Translations under genes and position numbers: made by a program
Notes under the pieces: model-generated
Seen by the model: only the letters and a program-made list of their open reading frames with translations
Database searches by the model: none
Told to the model about the DNA's origin: nothing
Part shown: positions 46,368 to 55,900 of the stretch, one piece after another
Layout of the letters: each line of letters begins with the position of its first letter
How positions within the stretch are numbered: the first letter of the stretch is position 1
Origin: Tenuifilum sp. 4138str
GTDB taxonomy: Bacteria; Bacteroidota; Bacteroidia; Bacteroidales; Tenuifilaceae
DNA length: 64,000 nucleotides
Direction: 5' to 3'
NCBI RefSeq assembly: GCF_041102575.1
Contig: NZ_JBGCUE010000003.1
Coordinates: 186,001-250,000 of the forward strand

Positions 46368-46898
46368 ATGTTGGGTATGAGATACGCTATAATAAGCATT
46401 ACCCTGGCTATAGGTGTTTTTTTGAGCTGTAAACACCATGAAACACAAACAGTTAAACTGGCTAAATTTGACCCAGTTCACATTAAGGTGAAGAACCCCG
46501 TTAAAAAGGTTAAGGCACAAACGTTCTACTTGCCGGTTTACTCCAGCATACCATTTGCCGAGGGAAAATCGTTTTATGGGTTAAGCTCTTTTATGGCTGT
46601 TCACAATACCGATTTTAATAATCCAATTTACATTACTAGTGTCTACTACCTCGATACCGAAGGAAACCTGATAAAGGACTTCTTACTTTCGCGGGTTGAT
46701 ACAGTAATGCCCATGCAAACAGTTAACTACTTTGTTCCGGAAAGCGACAGGAGCGGAGTGGGCGCAAATTTCATTCTGGAGTGGATGGCCGATTCTGCTG
46801 TAAACGAGCCCCTGGTTGAGACCATCATGGTAAGCTTAACCAGTGGGCAGGGGGTATCGTTTTCAAGTAAAGGAAAAATTTTGAACGAACTGTATTAA
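46368..46898 (+). CDS. DUF3124 lipoprotein
   Basis: A 176-residue protein with a lipoprotein signal: MRYAIISITLAIGVFLSC, the cysteine at about residue 21. The mature part has VYSSIPFAEGKSFYGLSSFMAVHNTD, a beta-sandwich pattern that matches the DUF3124 family. ATGs at 46368 and 46377 are both possible; the second gives the more usual signal peptide. It is four bases upstream of the antiporter gene, so the two are likely co-translated. The family has no known role; the linkage suggests one in ion homeostasis, but that is only inference. Confidence 0.75.
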   Translation: MLGMRYAIISITLAIGVFLSCKHHETQTVKLAKFDPVHIKVKNPVKKVKAQTFYLPVYSSIPFAEGKSFYGLSSFMAVHNTDFNNPIYITSVYYLDTEGNLIKDFLLSRVDTVMPMQTVNYFVPESDRSGVGANFILEWMADSAVNEPLVETIMVSLTSGQGVSFSSKGKILNELY

Positions 46899-46902
46899 GC
46901 AG

Positions 46903-48384
46903 ATGAACTTCACCACTGAGAACTTTTTACTGATTGGTTCTTTGCTGCTATTCATTAGCTTAATAGCCGGAAAAACATCGTTCCGCTTGGGTGTTCCAAC
47001 GCTCATCTTTTTTCTGTTTGTTGGAATGCTTGCGGGCACGTCTTTTTCAGGACTGGTTGTTTTTAACGATGCAGTTACGGCTCAGTTTATTGGGGTTGTT
47101 GCCTTAAACTTTATTCTATTTGCAGGGGGGTTCGAAACAAACTGGATTAGCATTAAGCCGATTATACGGCATGGTATAACCCTTTCCACCCTGGGGGTGG
47201 TGTTAACGGCTCTTTTCTCGGGGTTTATAACCTGGCTAGTAACTGATTTTAGTTTTACGGAAAGCTTTTTAATTGGCTCAATTATATCGTCAACCGATGC
47301 AGCTGCTGTTTTCTCAATACTTCGCTCTAAAAATTTAGCCCTAAAGGGTAATCTGAGGCCAACCCTTGAGCTTGAGAGCGGTAGTAACGACCCTATGGCT
47401 TACCTTTTAACCATCATTTTTCTTGGGCTTGCAACAAGCCCATCGCTAACATTCTGGGAGGTAGTAAAACTCTTTCTTAGCCAGATAATAATTGGAGTTG
47501 GTATGGGTGTGGGCTTTGGGTACGCAAGCAAATACATAATTAACAACATCAAACTCGAATATGAAGGGTTATACCCTGTATTAGCAATTACCCTGATGTT
47601 GCTAACCTTTTCCTTAACCGATTTTATTGGAGGAAATGGATTTATGGCCGTTTACTTATCGGCAATATTTCTGGGAAACAGTCACTTAATACATAAAAAG
47701 ACCATCCTGAAAATGTTTGATGGTTTGGCTTGGCTTATGCAAATAATCCTTTTCATTACACTTGGTTTACTAGTGAATGCGGGTGAAATTATTCCGCATA
47801 TAGGGAACGGTTTGCTTATAGCCTTTGGGTTAATGTTTGTTGCAAGGCCATTGAGCGTTTTCATTAGTCTTTCCCCTTACAGGATGAAAAATCGTGAGCG
47901 GTGGTACATTGCCTGGGTAGGATTGCGTGGCGCAGTGCCAATTGTATTTGCTACATACCCCTTGATTGCTGGAATGGCTAAGGCTCAGGAAATATTCAAT
48001 ATTGTATTCTTTATCACCTTGACTTCGGTGTTAATTCAAGGTACATCGCTTATTCGAGTCGCAAAGTGGTTTAGGGTTTTGCTACCACAAAGGGTTAAGC
48101 AAATTACCCCTGTTGATGTTATGCTCAGGGAAAATATTAGCACTGAAATGGTTGAGGTTGACATACCTGACGATAGCTGTGTAGTTGGAAAACGAATAGT
48201 TGACCTTAATTTTCCTGAAAAATCGCTAATTGTTCTTATTCAGCGCAACGATAGGTACATTTCACCTACCGGTTCAACGGTGATTGAACCAAACGATAAG
48301 CTTATTATTGTTGCTGAGGATAAGACATCGCTTAGGGAGAGCTTTAGCTGTTTAAGTGTCGATGCTAATGCGTATCAGCGCTGA
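46903..48384 (+). CDS. Cation/proton antiporter with TrkA-C domain (CvrA/NhaP2-like)
   Basis: A 493-residue protein. The first 390 residues make about 12 helices of the CPA1 antiporter fold with LELESGSNDPMAY (family motif LExESxxND), IGSIISSTDAAAVFS and GLRGAVPIVFA. After a linker, residues about 405-490 form a soluble TrkA-C (RCK C-terminal) domain that binds regulatory ligands. The combination matches the potassium/proton antiporter CvrA/NhaP2 group. Its last 20 bases overlap the convergent methyltransferase gene. Confidence 0.9.
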   Translation: MNFTTENFLLIGSLLLFISLIAGKTSFRLGVPTLIFFLFVGMLAGTSFSGLVVFNDAVTAQFIGVVALNFILFAGGFETNWISIKPIIRHGITLSTLGVVLTALFSGFITWLVTDFSFTESFLIGSIISSTDAAAVFSILRSKNLALKGNLRPTLELESGSNDPMAYLLTIIFLGLATSPSLTFWEVVKLFLSQIIIGVGMGVGFGYASKYIINNIKLEYEGLYPVLAITLMLLTFSLTDFIGGNGFMAVYLSAIFLGNSHLIHKKTILKMFDGLAWLMQIILFITLGLLVNAGEIIPHIGNGLLIAFGLMFVARPLSVFISLSPYRMKNRERWYIAWVGLRGAVPIVFATYPLIAGMAKAQEIFNIVFFITLTSVLIQGTSLIRVAKWFRVLLPQRVKQITPVDVMLRENISTEMVEVDIPDDSCVVGKRIVDLNFPEKSLIVLIQRNDRYISPTGSTVIEPNDKLIIVAEDKTSLRESFSCLSVDANAYQR

Positions 48385-49528
48385 CTTTCTCAAGCAACGC
48401 AAGCGTTTCCACATGGTGCGTTTGCGGGAAGAAATCGAATGGCACACACCGCACTAAACGGTAACCGTTTGTGCATAGCAATTTCAAATTCTTTGAGAGG
48501 GTACCCGGGCTACACGATAGGTAGGCAATTCGAATGGGAAGCCCCTGCTTAGTAATCCATTCTAAAACCTCAGTTTCAAGCCCTGTGCGTGGCGGGTTTA
48601 CGTAAAGTAGTATTTCTTTTCCTTGACTGCGTTTTTTATCAGCCCAATCAGCAATTTGAGGTACCCTTTGCCGGCAAGCACCCCGCAAAACCATTGCTTG
48701 GGGAACATTCAAACGGGCGCACTCCACAGCCTCGCCTCCAAGCTCAATACCTAAAACATCGGCATCTCGGTTAGCCCAACGCAGCATGGAGTTACCAGTG
48801 CCGCAGTAAAGGTCAATTACAGCGCTTTGGATGCCCGGATTCAGGAAGTTTTCAGCCTCGAGTAACGATTGGTTGTAGAGTTCAGGAATAAGTTGTTGAA
48901 ATGCAGCTGGGCCGTAAAGTAATCCATTGTAATCGGTTGAACGGGGCTTCCCCCATATTAACCTCCATCCGGATTTCTCAAAAATCCTTCGGCCTGTCGA
49001 AGGATTCATGTGGTACCATAAACCCTCAATTCCTAAGCTGGCAAGGCCTTTTACAACCTCTTCGCTTAGCCAGCTCAACGTTGGCTCTTGTTTCGATTTG
49101 ATTACCAAAACAGCCTGTGCGCCTGAAATTACAATGTATGCAAGTGCAAATGAGTGTTCCCGCGGAAATGAATTCGCAAGCAAGGAAAGTGTTTTGTTCA
49201 ACCCTGGGGTATGTACGGGGCAGTTGGTAATAGGGATGAACTCGTCGCGCCGCCACATTCCAAACTCCCAAATATTTCCATTAAACCTTGCACTTAGGGT
49301 TGTTTTGGTGCGATATCCCCAACGCTTATCTTCGGTAACTGAACGCACAGGCTCAACGCAGCTAGCCCATTCCGGTAGCTTCCCCTTGATAAATGCTCTT
49401 TTTTGCTCAAGGCTATCGGTCATGGACCAATCCCTGTGGCTACACCCCCTGCATTCCGGATTACAACCCTGTGGCAGCATAAGCATCAATTTCCGCAAAG
49501 GTAATAGAGTTTTGTCTCGAATTGCCAT
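48365..49528 (-). CDS. 23S rRNA (uracil-C5)-methyltransferase-like protein with iron-sulfur cluster motif
   Basis: A 387-residue RNA m5U methyltransferase of the TrmA/RlmD group. It has the four-cysteine cluster site CNPECRGC near the N-terminus and NCPVH at about residue 108, the SAM site LYCGTGNSML, NPPRTGLE and the catalytic-cysteine block SCSPGTLSKNL. The N-terminal TRAM domain of E. coli RlmD is missing, so the protein is about 50-60 residues shorter. Target uridine is inferred, not proven. Its 3' end overlaps the antiporter gene by 20 bases. Confidence 0.88.
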   Translation of the reverse strand: MAIRDKTLLPLRKLMLMLPQGCNPECRGCSHRDWSMTDSLEQKRAFIKGKLPEWASCVEPVRSVTEDKRWGYRTKTTLSARFNGNIWEFGMWRRDEFIPITNCPVHTPGLNKTLSLLANSFPREHSFALAYIVISGAQAVLVIKSKQEPTLSWLSEEVVKGLASLGIEGLWYHMNPSTGRRIFEKSGWRLIWGKPRSTDYNGLLYGPAAFQQLIPELYNQSLLEAENFLNPGIQSAVIDLYCGTGNSMLRWANRDADVLGIELGGEAVECARLNVPQAMVLRGACRQRVPQIADWADKKRSQGKEILLYVNPPRTGLETEVLEWITKQGLPIRIAYLSCSPGTLSKNLKLLCTNGYRLVRCVPFDFFPQTHHVETLALLEKVSADTH

Positions 49529-49570
49529 GAATTAAAAGAGGAATGATTCGGAATAGAAGGAATATGTTGG

Positions 49571-49660
49571 AGTTAGAAGAAGTTAGAAGAAGTTGGAAGA
49601 AGTTGGAAGAAGTTAGAGGAAGTTAGAAGAAGTTAGAGGAAGTTAGAAGAAGTTAGAGGA
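49571..49660. repeat. Tandem repeat, 10-bp unit x 9
   Basis: Nine consecutive 10-base units of agttagaaga, with variants agttggaaga (units 3-4) and agttagagga (units 5, 7 and 9). A partial pair of related units appears at 49744-49763. The array is intergenic, about 40 bases upstream of the methyltransferase ATG. Unit variation is structured (the last five alternate), which suggests slippage plus unit exchange. Confidence 0.93.
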
Positions 49661-50042
49661 AGTTTAAGCCCGATAAACGTGAACCGTGAGCCGTTAAACG
49701 CTTGACTTTAAGCGGGTGTGATACGGAAAAGATGGAATATGATGGAGTTAGAGGAAGTTAGATGAATTGTGAAAAGTTAACAGTTAAGACCAGCAAAAAT
49801 AAATTGGGGGTAGCTCGAAATGATACGGATTCATTTGGAATGATTAAATTTTGTTGGTCGGTTCGTCAATTGATTTTTCAATTAACCAGATTACGCCAAA
49901 TTATTTTATTTACACTGATTCCCTGTCTTCATAAAAATACTTAATTTTGAAAAGTTCATATTAATTTGCAGGTTGATAATCGCTTTCTGGCTTATAATTT
50001 GTAGTTTAGACATTCTATATTTTACCTTTGGGGAATAAAAAG
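49661..50042. other. Intergenic stretch after the tandem repeat
   Basis: These 380 bases between divergent genes carry the partial tandem repeat at 49744-49763 and AT-rich sequence. No gene, terminator or convincing promoter pair was identified. Confidence 0.5.
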
Positions 50043-50489
50043 ATGAAAATAAAATACAAGATGTTGCGGAAATTAACAGTTTACTTGATGTCTGTATTGC
50101 TGTTACTTGCATCAAAGGCCGATAGTTTGGTTTATCAGGATTCGCCTGAAGCAATTGTTAAGAAGAGCGCCGAGGCCCTTGAAAAGGGTGATGTTGATAA
50201 CTTAACCCGATATTTCTTCAAAACTGTTGAGATTGATTTACTTGGCGATGAAAACTTTTACAGCCAAGCTCAAGCAGTTTTACTGCTACGATCATTCTTT
50301 GAAAAGAATATTCCGGTTAAGTTTACCGTAAACCATCAGGGAGCAAAGGATTTGACAGCTTTTGCTATTGGTACACTTCAGTGTAAGAACGGGTTATTCC
50401 GGGTATCGATATTCATGAAAACGGAGCAGGGTAAAACCTATATTCATCAGTTCCGAATTGAGCCCGAAACAGCCATTAATCCAAAGTAA
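50043..50489 (+). CDS. DUF4783 protein
   Basis: A 148-residue protein of the DUF4783 type, a snoaL-like cone fold. A hydrophobic start (LTVYLMSVLLLLASKADS) indicates export. The remaining segment has EAIVKKSAEALEKGDVDNL and strands ending in FRIEP, the family pattern. The start ATG at 50043 was chosen over an upstream TTG. It is five bases upstream of the nadC ATG, the arrangement often seen in this phylum. Function is unknown. Confidence 0.78.
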   Translation: MKIKYKMLRKLTVYLMSVLLLLASKADSLVYQDSPEAIVKKSAEALEKGDVDNLTRYFFKTVEIDLLGDENFYSQAQAVLLLRSFFEKNIPVKFTVNHQGAKDLTAFAIGTLQCKNGLFRVSIFMKTEQGKTYIHQFRIEPETAINPK

Positions 50490-50493
50490 GATC

Positions 50494-51345
50494 ATGACCC
50501 CATACGACCAACTTATTGATAGGCTAATTGACTTAGCCATTGCTGAGGACTTAGGCGATGGCGACCACTCTTCCCTTTCCTGCGTACCATACGATGCGGT
50601 GGGCGCTGTGCAGCTCATGATGAAGCAGGAGGGTGTAATTGCAGGCTTACGGGTTGCTGAGCGCATATACAAGCGTATCGATGGAAGTATCAGCATTAAC
50701 TTTTTAAAATCCGATGGCGAATTACTCCAACCTGGCGATATCGCCTTTAGGGCTTACGGCAGGGTTCATGCACTATTACAGGCAGAGAGGATTGTGCTTA
50801 ATGTGCTTCAGCGTATGAGCGGCGTTGCTACCCAAACCCGGGAGTATGTTAAACTTTGCGAGGGCACAAAAGCTAAAGTGCTCGATACTCGCAAAACTAC
50901 TCCCGGTATGCGTGTTCTCGATAAAATGGCTGTTGCCATTGGTGGAGGCTTGAATCACAGAATGGGACTTTTTGATATGATTATGCTTAAGGATAACCAT
51001 ATCGACTTTGCAGGAGGGATTGAGCAAGCAATTCGTATGGCTAATGAATACCTTGCCAAAACCGGACGAAACCTGGATATTGAGGTTGAAACACGTAGTT
51101 TAAACGATGTGGAAACTGTGCTGCGCGTTGGCGGAGTGCGTCGTATTATGCTCGATAATTTTACAGTTAGCGATACCCGCAAAGCGGTTGAAATGGTTGA
51201 TGGCCGTTTTGAAACGGAGTCGTCAGGGGGTATAAATCTGTCTACAATCCGTGATTACGCTCTCTGTGGGGTCGATTACATTTCGGTGGGGGCAATAACC
51301 CATCAGATTAAAAGTATCGACATGAACCTCAAAAAAGTGGAATAG
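50494..51345 (+). CDS. nadC: Nicotinate-nucleotide pyrophosphorylase (carboxylating)
   Basis: NadC makes nicotinate mononucleotide from quinolinate and PRPP in de novo NAD synthesis. The 283-residue enzyme has LAIAEDLGDGDHSS, the RTTPGMR core (KVLDTRKTTPGMR), HRMGLFDMIMLKDNH and IEVETRS, followed by GGVRRIMLDNF. All active-site lysine, arginine and histidine positions appear. The ATG at 50494 gives the usual length. It follows the DUF4783 gene and leads into the yihY-like and pdxH genes, all close together. Confidence 0.97.
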   Translation: MTPYDQLIDRLIDLAIAEDLGDGDHSSLSCVPYDAVGAVQLMMKQEGVIAGLRVAERIYKRIDGSISINFLKSDGELLQPGDIAFRAYGRVHALLQAERIVLNVLQRMSGVATQTREYVKLCEGTKAKVLDTRKTTPGMRVLDKMAVAIGGGLNHRMGLFDMIMLKDNHIDFAGGIEQAIRMANEYLAKTGRNLDIEVETRSLNDVETVLRVGGVRRIMLDNFTVSDTRKAVEMVDGRFETESSGGINLSTIRDYALCGVDYISVGAITHQIKSIDMNLKKVE

Positions 51346-51348
51346 GGT

Positions 51349-52311
51349 ATGGCAAAACCTTTCGGGAAAATCAGCGCAATGGGGAAAGTGTTGCGTATAT
51401 GGGCTGTCTTGTTCCGGGGAAGGTTAAAACGTTTTACGGTGCCAAGCCTACATGGAGTTCCGGTGGTAGATGTAATTCGATATTTTTTCCGCGGCATTGT
51501 AAATGGTGCTATTACCACTAGGGCATCGGCTGTGGCCTTTAGCTTTTTTCTGGCAACGGTTCCCCTGCTAATTTTTATCTTCACGCTTATTCCATACCTA
51601 CCGCTTGAAAATTTTCAGTTTCAGCTGCTTCAGCTGGCAAAGGGGATTATGCCAACCTACGCCTACCAAACGGTTGAGGCAACTTTGGTTGAGGTGGTTA
51701 CCACTAAGAGTTCCGGTTTACTTTCGTTTGGTTTCCTTGCGGCCATATTTTTCAGCCACAATGGTGTAAGCGCCCTTATTGATGCGTTCAATGCCACATA
51801 CCATACAATTGAAACCCGTAGCTTTGTTGAGCAACACCTAATTGCACTGCTTTTAACCTTTCTGTTGCCATTAATAGTGATACTTGGTATTGTGCTGCTG
51901 TTTTTTGGGGAGACCCTATTGAACATTTTGGGCGACTGGGGTGTTTTACATTCATCGTCGATTTTGTTTATCGCTATGATTATTAAGTGGTTGCTTGCCG
52001 TGCTGGTTTTCTTTTTTGGTATATCGCTGGTTTACTACCTTGCCCCGTCGCGCAAGGATAAGTTTAGCTTTTTCTCACCCGGAGCCATACTTGCAACCGT
52101 ACTCATAATTCTTACCTCCTTTGCCTTTTCATACTATGTGAACCGTTTTGGACAGTATAATAAGTTTTATGGCTCACTTGGAGGGCTAATAGCTTTTCAG
52201 CTTTGGCTCTACTTTAATGCCTTTGGGTTGATACTTGGTTTCGACCTAAATGCCAGTATCAGAAGCGCCATTAATGGTCGTAGGCAGCGAATCGACATAC
52301 AGATGGATTAA
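51349..52311 (+). CDS. YihY/BrkB-family membrane protein
   Basis: A 320-residue membrane protein with about six helices. It contains the family's short conserved N-terminal part (ITTRASAVAFSFFLATVPLLIFIF) and the aromatic-rich VSALIDAFNATYHTIETRSF region. The family was once annotated as RNase BN and later as a possible transporter; its role is not settled. The ATG lies three bases after the nadC stop. It overlaps nothing important downstream; the pdxH start is 17 bases after its stop. Confidence 0.85.
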   Translation: MAKPFGKISAMGKVLRIWAVLFRGRLKRFTVPSLHGVPVVDVIRYFFRGIVNGAITTRASAVAFSFFLATVPLLIFIFTLIPYLPLENFQFQLLQLAKGIMPTYAYQTVEATLVEVVTTKSSGLLSFGFLAAIFFSHNGVSALIDAFNATYHTIETRSFVEQHLIALLLTFLLPLIVILGIVLLFFGETLLNILGDWGVLHSSSILFIAMIIKWLLAVLVFFFGISLVYYLAPSRKDKFSFFSPGAILATVLIILTSFAFSYYVNRFGQYNKFYGSLGGLIAFQLWLYFNAFGLILGFDLNASIRSAINGRRQRIDIQMD

Positions 52312-52327
52312 TTTTAATGATGATGTC

Positions 52328-52972
52328 ATGAGCCCTAAAGACCTTAACGCACTCAGACATGAGTATTCCTTGAAGTCGCTCAGCGAGAACGATGTTAAGC
52401 CTACCCCCATTGAACAGTTCGACCTTTGGCTTAGCCAGGCAATTGAATCTGGAGTTCCTGAGCCTAACGCCATGACCCTTGCCACCTCAACCTTCGATGG
52501 CAAGCCATCGGCAAGAGTGGTTCTGCTTAAGCATTACGATGATAAAGGATTGTCATTTTTTACAAACTATGAAAGCCGAAAGGCAAAAAATATATTGCAG
52601 AACCCATATGGTGCCCTTGTATTTTACTGGCCTGAGCTTGAGCGACAGGTAAGGATCGAGGGTAAAATCCACAAGGCTACCGATGCCGAAAGCGACAGGT
52701 ACTTTAAGACACGACCCGAAGCCAGCAAAATTGGGGCTTGGGCATCGCCTCAGAGCTCAGTGATTCCAAACCGCAAGTACCTGGAACGCTTAATGGCCGA
52801 TTTTGAGGAAGAATTTAAAGGGAAAACCGTAAAACGCCCGCCCAACTGGGGTGGATACACTCTAGTGCCTACACTTTTTGAATTCTGGCAGGGGCGTCCT
52901 AACCGTTTACACGACAGGATACAGTACACACTGATTAATAATCAATGGAAAATTGAGCGCTTAGCTCCTTAG
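52328..52972 (+). CDS. pdxH: Pyridoxamine 5'-phosphate oxidase
   Basis: PdxH uses FMN and oxygen to make pyridoxal 5'-phosphate from PNP or PMP. The 214-residue protein has EPNAMTLAT, GKPSARVVLLKHYDDKG, FFTNYESRKA, the FYWPELERQVRIEG strand and the C-terminal GYTLVPTLFEFWQGRPNRLHDR block, in which the RLHDR segment binds substrate. The start at 52328 (MSPKDLNALR) gives the family length. The gene directly follows the yihY-like gene and is convergent with the hybrid kinase. Confidence 0.97.
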   Translation: MSPKDLNALRHEYSLKSLSENDVKPTPIEQFDLWLSQAIESGVPEPNAMTLATSTFDGKPSARVVLLKHYDDKGLSFFTNYESRKAKNILQNPYGALVFYWPELERQVRIEGKIHKATDAESDRYFKTRPEASKIGAWASPQSSVIPNRKYLERLMADFEEEFKGKTVKRPPNWGGYTLVPTLFEFWQGRPNRLHDRIQYTLINNQWKIERLAP

Positions 52973-55900
52973 TGATTATCGGATTTCTTTTCTATTAAGC
53001 TTAATATTTTTTGGATGAGCAGGGGTGAGTCGATGGGCTTGGTTACATAATCGTCGCAGCCGCTCTCTATACTCTTGTTAAACTCCGACTGGAGCGCATA
53101 CGCTGTTTGGGCAATAATGGGCAAATCGGGGCGCAGGCGTTTGAACTCCGCAGCTATTGTGTAACCATCGGCATCGGGAAGCCTGATGTCGAGCAGAACA
53201 ACGCTAATATCCTTATGCTTTTTGAATAGCACTCGTGCCTCGCGTGCATTATGTGCAAAAAGAGTTTTTGCACCGGTTGGTTCAAGTAAGCGCTCAAAGT
53301 ATAGCCTAATCTCACTGATATCCTCCACAACTAATATCTTTTTGCCTTTTAGCAACTCCGACGACAGGGTTTTTTGTTCCTCTTTTTTTAAGCTCTTACC
53401 ACTCTCAGTACCTTCCTGAAAAGGAATTGTGAAGTAGAATGTTGAGCCTTGACCCTCAGTGCTTTCTACCCAAATATGTCCACCTAGCAGGTCGACTAAT
53501 CCTTTGGATATGGCTAATCCTAATCCGCTACCACCGTAAATACGGGTATAGGTATCGTCGGCTTGCCGGAAACGCTCAAAAATAAGGGCCTGTTTTTCGG
53601 GCGATATGCCAATTCCAGTATCCTGAACATAGCACTGAATGTAGGGCATATCTTCATCTATCATGAGGGTATATCCAAATCGGATATGGCCAGCTGGGGT
53701 AAACTTAATGGCATTGCTCAGTAAATTGTTAAGGATTTGCCTTACCCTCACGGGATCGGAGTATATAGTAAATGGTGATTCCTGTGGCATTTCGGGCTTA
53801 AACAGGAGGGTTTTTTGATCGGCTTTCCGTATGAGCTGGTTGGAGTAAATGGTGTAAAGTTCCCGTAAAAGCTCGTTAAAATCGAATGAAGTTTTGTTGA
53901 TTCTTATTTGGTTGGACTGAATCTTTGAGATATCAATAATGTCTTCAATTAAGGCAAGAAGCTGGTTTCCGCTATTTTCAATCAGTTCAATGTATTGCTT
54001 TCCGGTTTCAGTAATACTTTCCTCTGCTTTAAGCAGTTGGATAAATCCAAGCACTGCATTCATGGGCGAGCGGATTTCGTGGCTCATGTTTGAGAGGAAC
54101 GCCGTTTTTAACCTGTCCGACTCCTCGGCCTGTTCCTTAGCCCTTATAAGCTCCTGTTCAATTAACTTGCGCTCAGTAATGTCGTTAGCAATTCCCACCG
54201 ATGCAATTGGCTCGTTGAACTCGTTGTATACAGGTGAGGTGGAGAGGAATATTGGGAAGATTGTTCCATCCTTCCGTACATTTAGAATCTCGCCTTTCCA
54301 TCCCCCTTTTTGGGTAGCTGAATGAATCTCTTTGCTGAGGTCAGAGTCGAAACCTATTGGTCTAATTAAGTTAATGTTTTTTCCCAGTATTTCCGTTTGG
54401 CTATAGCCATAAACTTTAGTGAAGGCAGGATTGACGTATATGAAATTTCCATCGAGGTCAGTGATTGATATGCTGTCGTTGGCATTCATTATGGTTTGTG
54501 CCAGAATCCGTATCTCCTCCTCAAATTTCTTTTGTTGGGTGATATCGCGCAGCAAAACCAGAAATATCTTTTCACCGGCTGGAACTATGCGAGCCTCGTA
54601 GTAAAATATGGAATTTTCTTGCCTGAACGAGTACTCAAACCTTTGAAGTTTCCCGGTTATTGAAGCATAGTTAAGCGCCTCGGAGTATTTTTCGTATATG
54701 GATGTTGGGAAAATTTCCGCAATGCTTTTGCCCAGGTGTAGGTTAGATATTTCCGGATAAAATGCTGTATCGGTGGGGGCAAAGTCGATAAGGATTCCTT
54801 CGCGGTTAAGTCGGAACAGATGGTCAGGTATTGCTAAGAGCATGGCTCTGAACTTAGCCTCGCTTTCAGTAAGCTCATCTATGGCAACTTTACGATCGGT
54901 TACGTCTGTTAGCATACCATCAAAGTAAGTGGCATCGGGGTTTTCGGTAACATTGGGCTGGAGAATATTTTGAACCCATATGGTGGAGCCATCGGCCCTC
55001 AGCATCTCAACCTCAATTGGCAACTTGGCAGTTGAGCAGTCAACCAACCACTTGTCAAAATCTCTCAGGAACGATTTAATATTGCTGCCAGTGGCCGCTT
55101 GTGAGCTACTAAACCCAAAAATTTCAGCAAATGCGGGATTGCAGTAAACAATTTGTCCATTGCTAAGAATTCGGTATAGCCCCACGGGAATCTGCTCAGT
55201 AAGTGAACGGTACTTTTCCTCGCTTTCGCGAAGCACTGCCTCGGCATTTTTCCGGTCGGTTATATCGTGACACATGGCAAAAACAACCGAAAGCCCAAAG
55301 TAGTCGCCTCGGTTAAAAACCATATCAATAGGAACAAGATCATTGTTCTTCCTGATCCCCCAAAATTCCATTTTTTGGGTATGACCCTGGTATGCAAGCC
55401 TTACCGAACGGGTAACCTCCTCGAGCGATGTTTGTGTATTATCGGTAATTTCATGAATAGTTTTTCCGAGTAGTTCATCCTTGTTGTATCCGAAGAGTAT
55501 TAGTCCGCTTCTATTGGCATCAAGAATTACGCCGCTTGAGTCAATAATAAGAATGCCTTCGCTGGAGTTGTTGAATAATCCCTTGTAGCTTTCCTCGCTC
55601 TCTTTTATGGCCTTTTCGGCCTGTTTTCTTATGGTGATATCGCGGATGAAAACAATATCGATCTTTTCACCCGCCTGATCGACAATGTTTACGTTAAATT
55701 CAACATCAATTTCCTCATTCTGGCTCGACACGAGAATGGTTTCGTAAATTGTTGGCTCAGATTTACCCGCAAGGCGGTTTTTATATCGCTGGAGCAGAAA
55801 TTCTTTTTGGCTTGGATGTATAAACTTAGTTATTGGTTGGTTAAGAAACTCTTCGGGTTTGGTTTTTAAAATCTCAATGATACGGGGATTCCCGTAGATT

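Noticed and set aside
49571-49660. Tandem repeat considered as a CRISPR array
   Set aside because: Units are 10 bp and contiguous with no spacers, and no cas genes are in the window.
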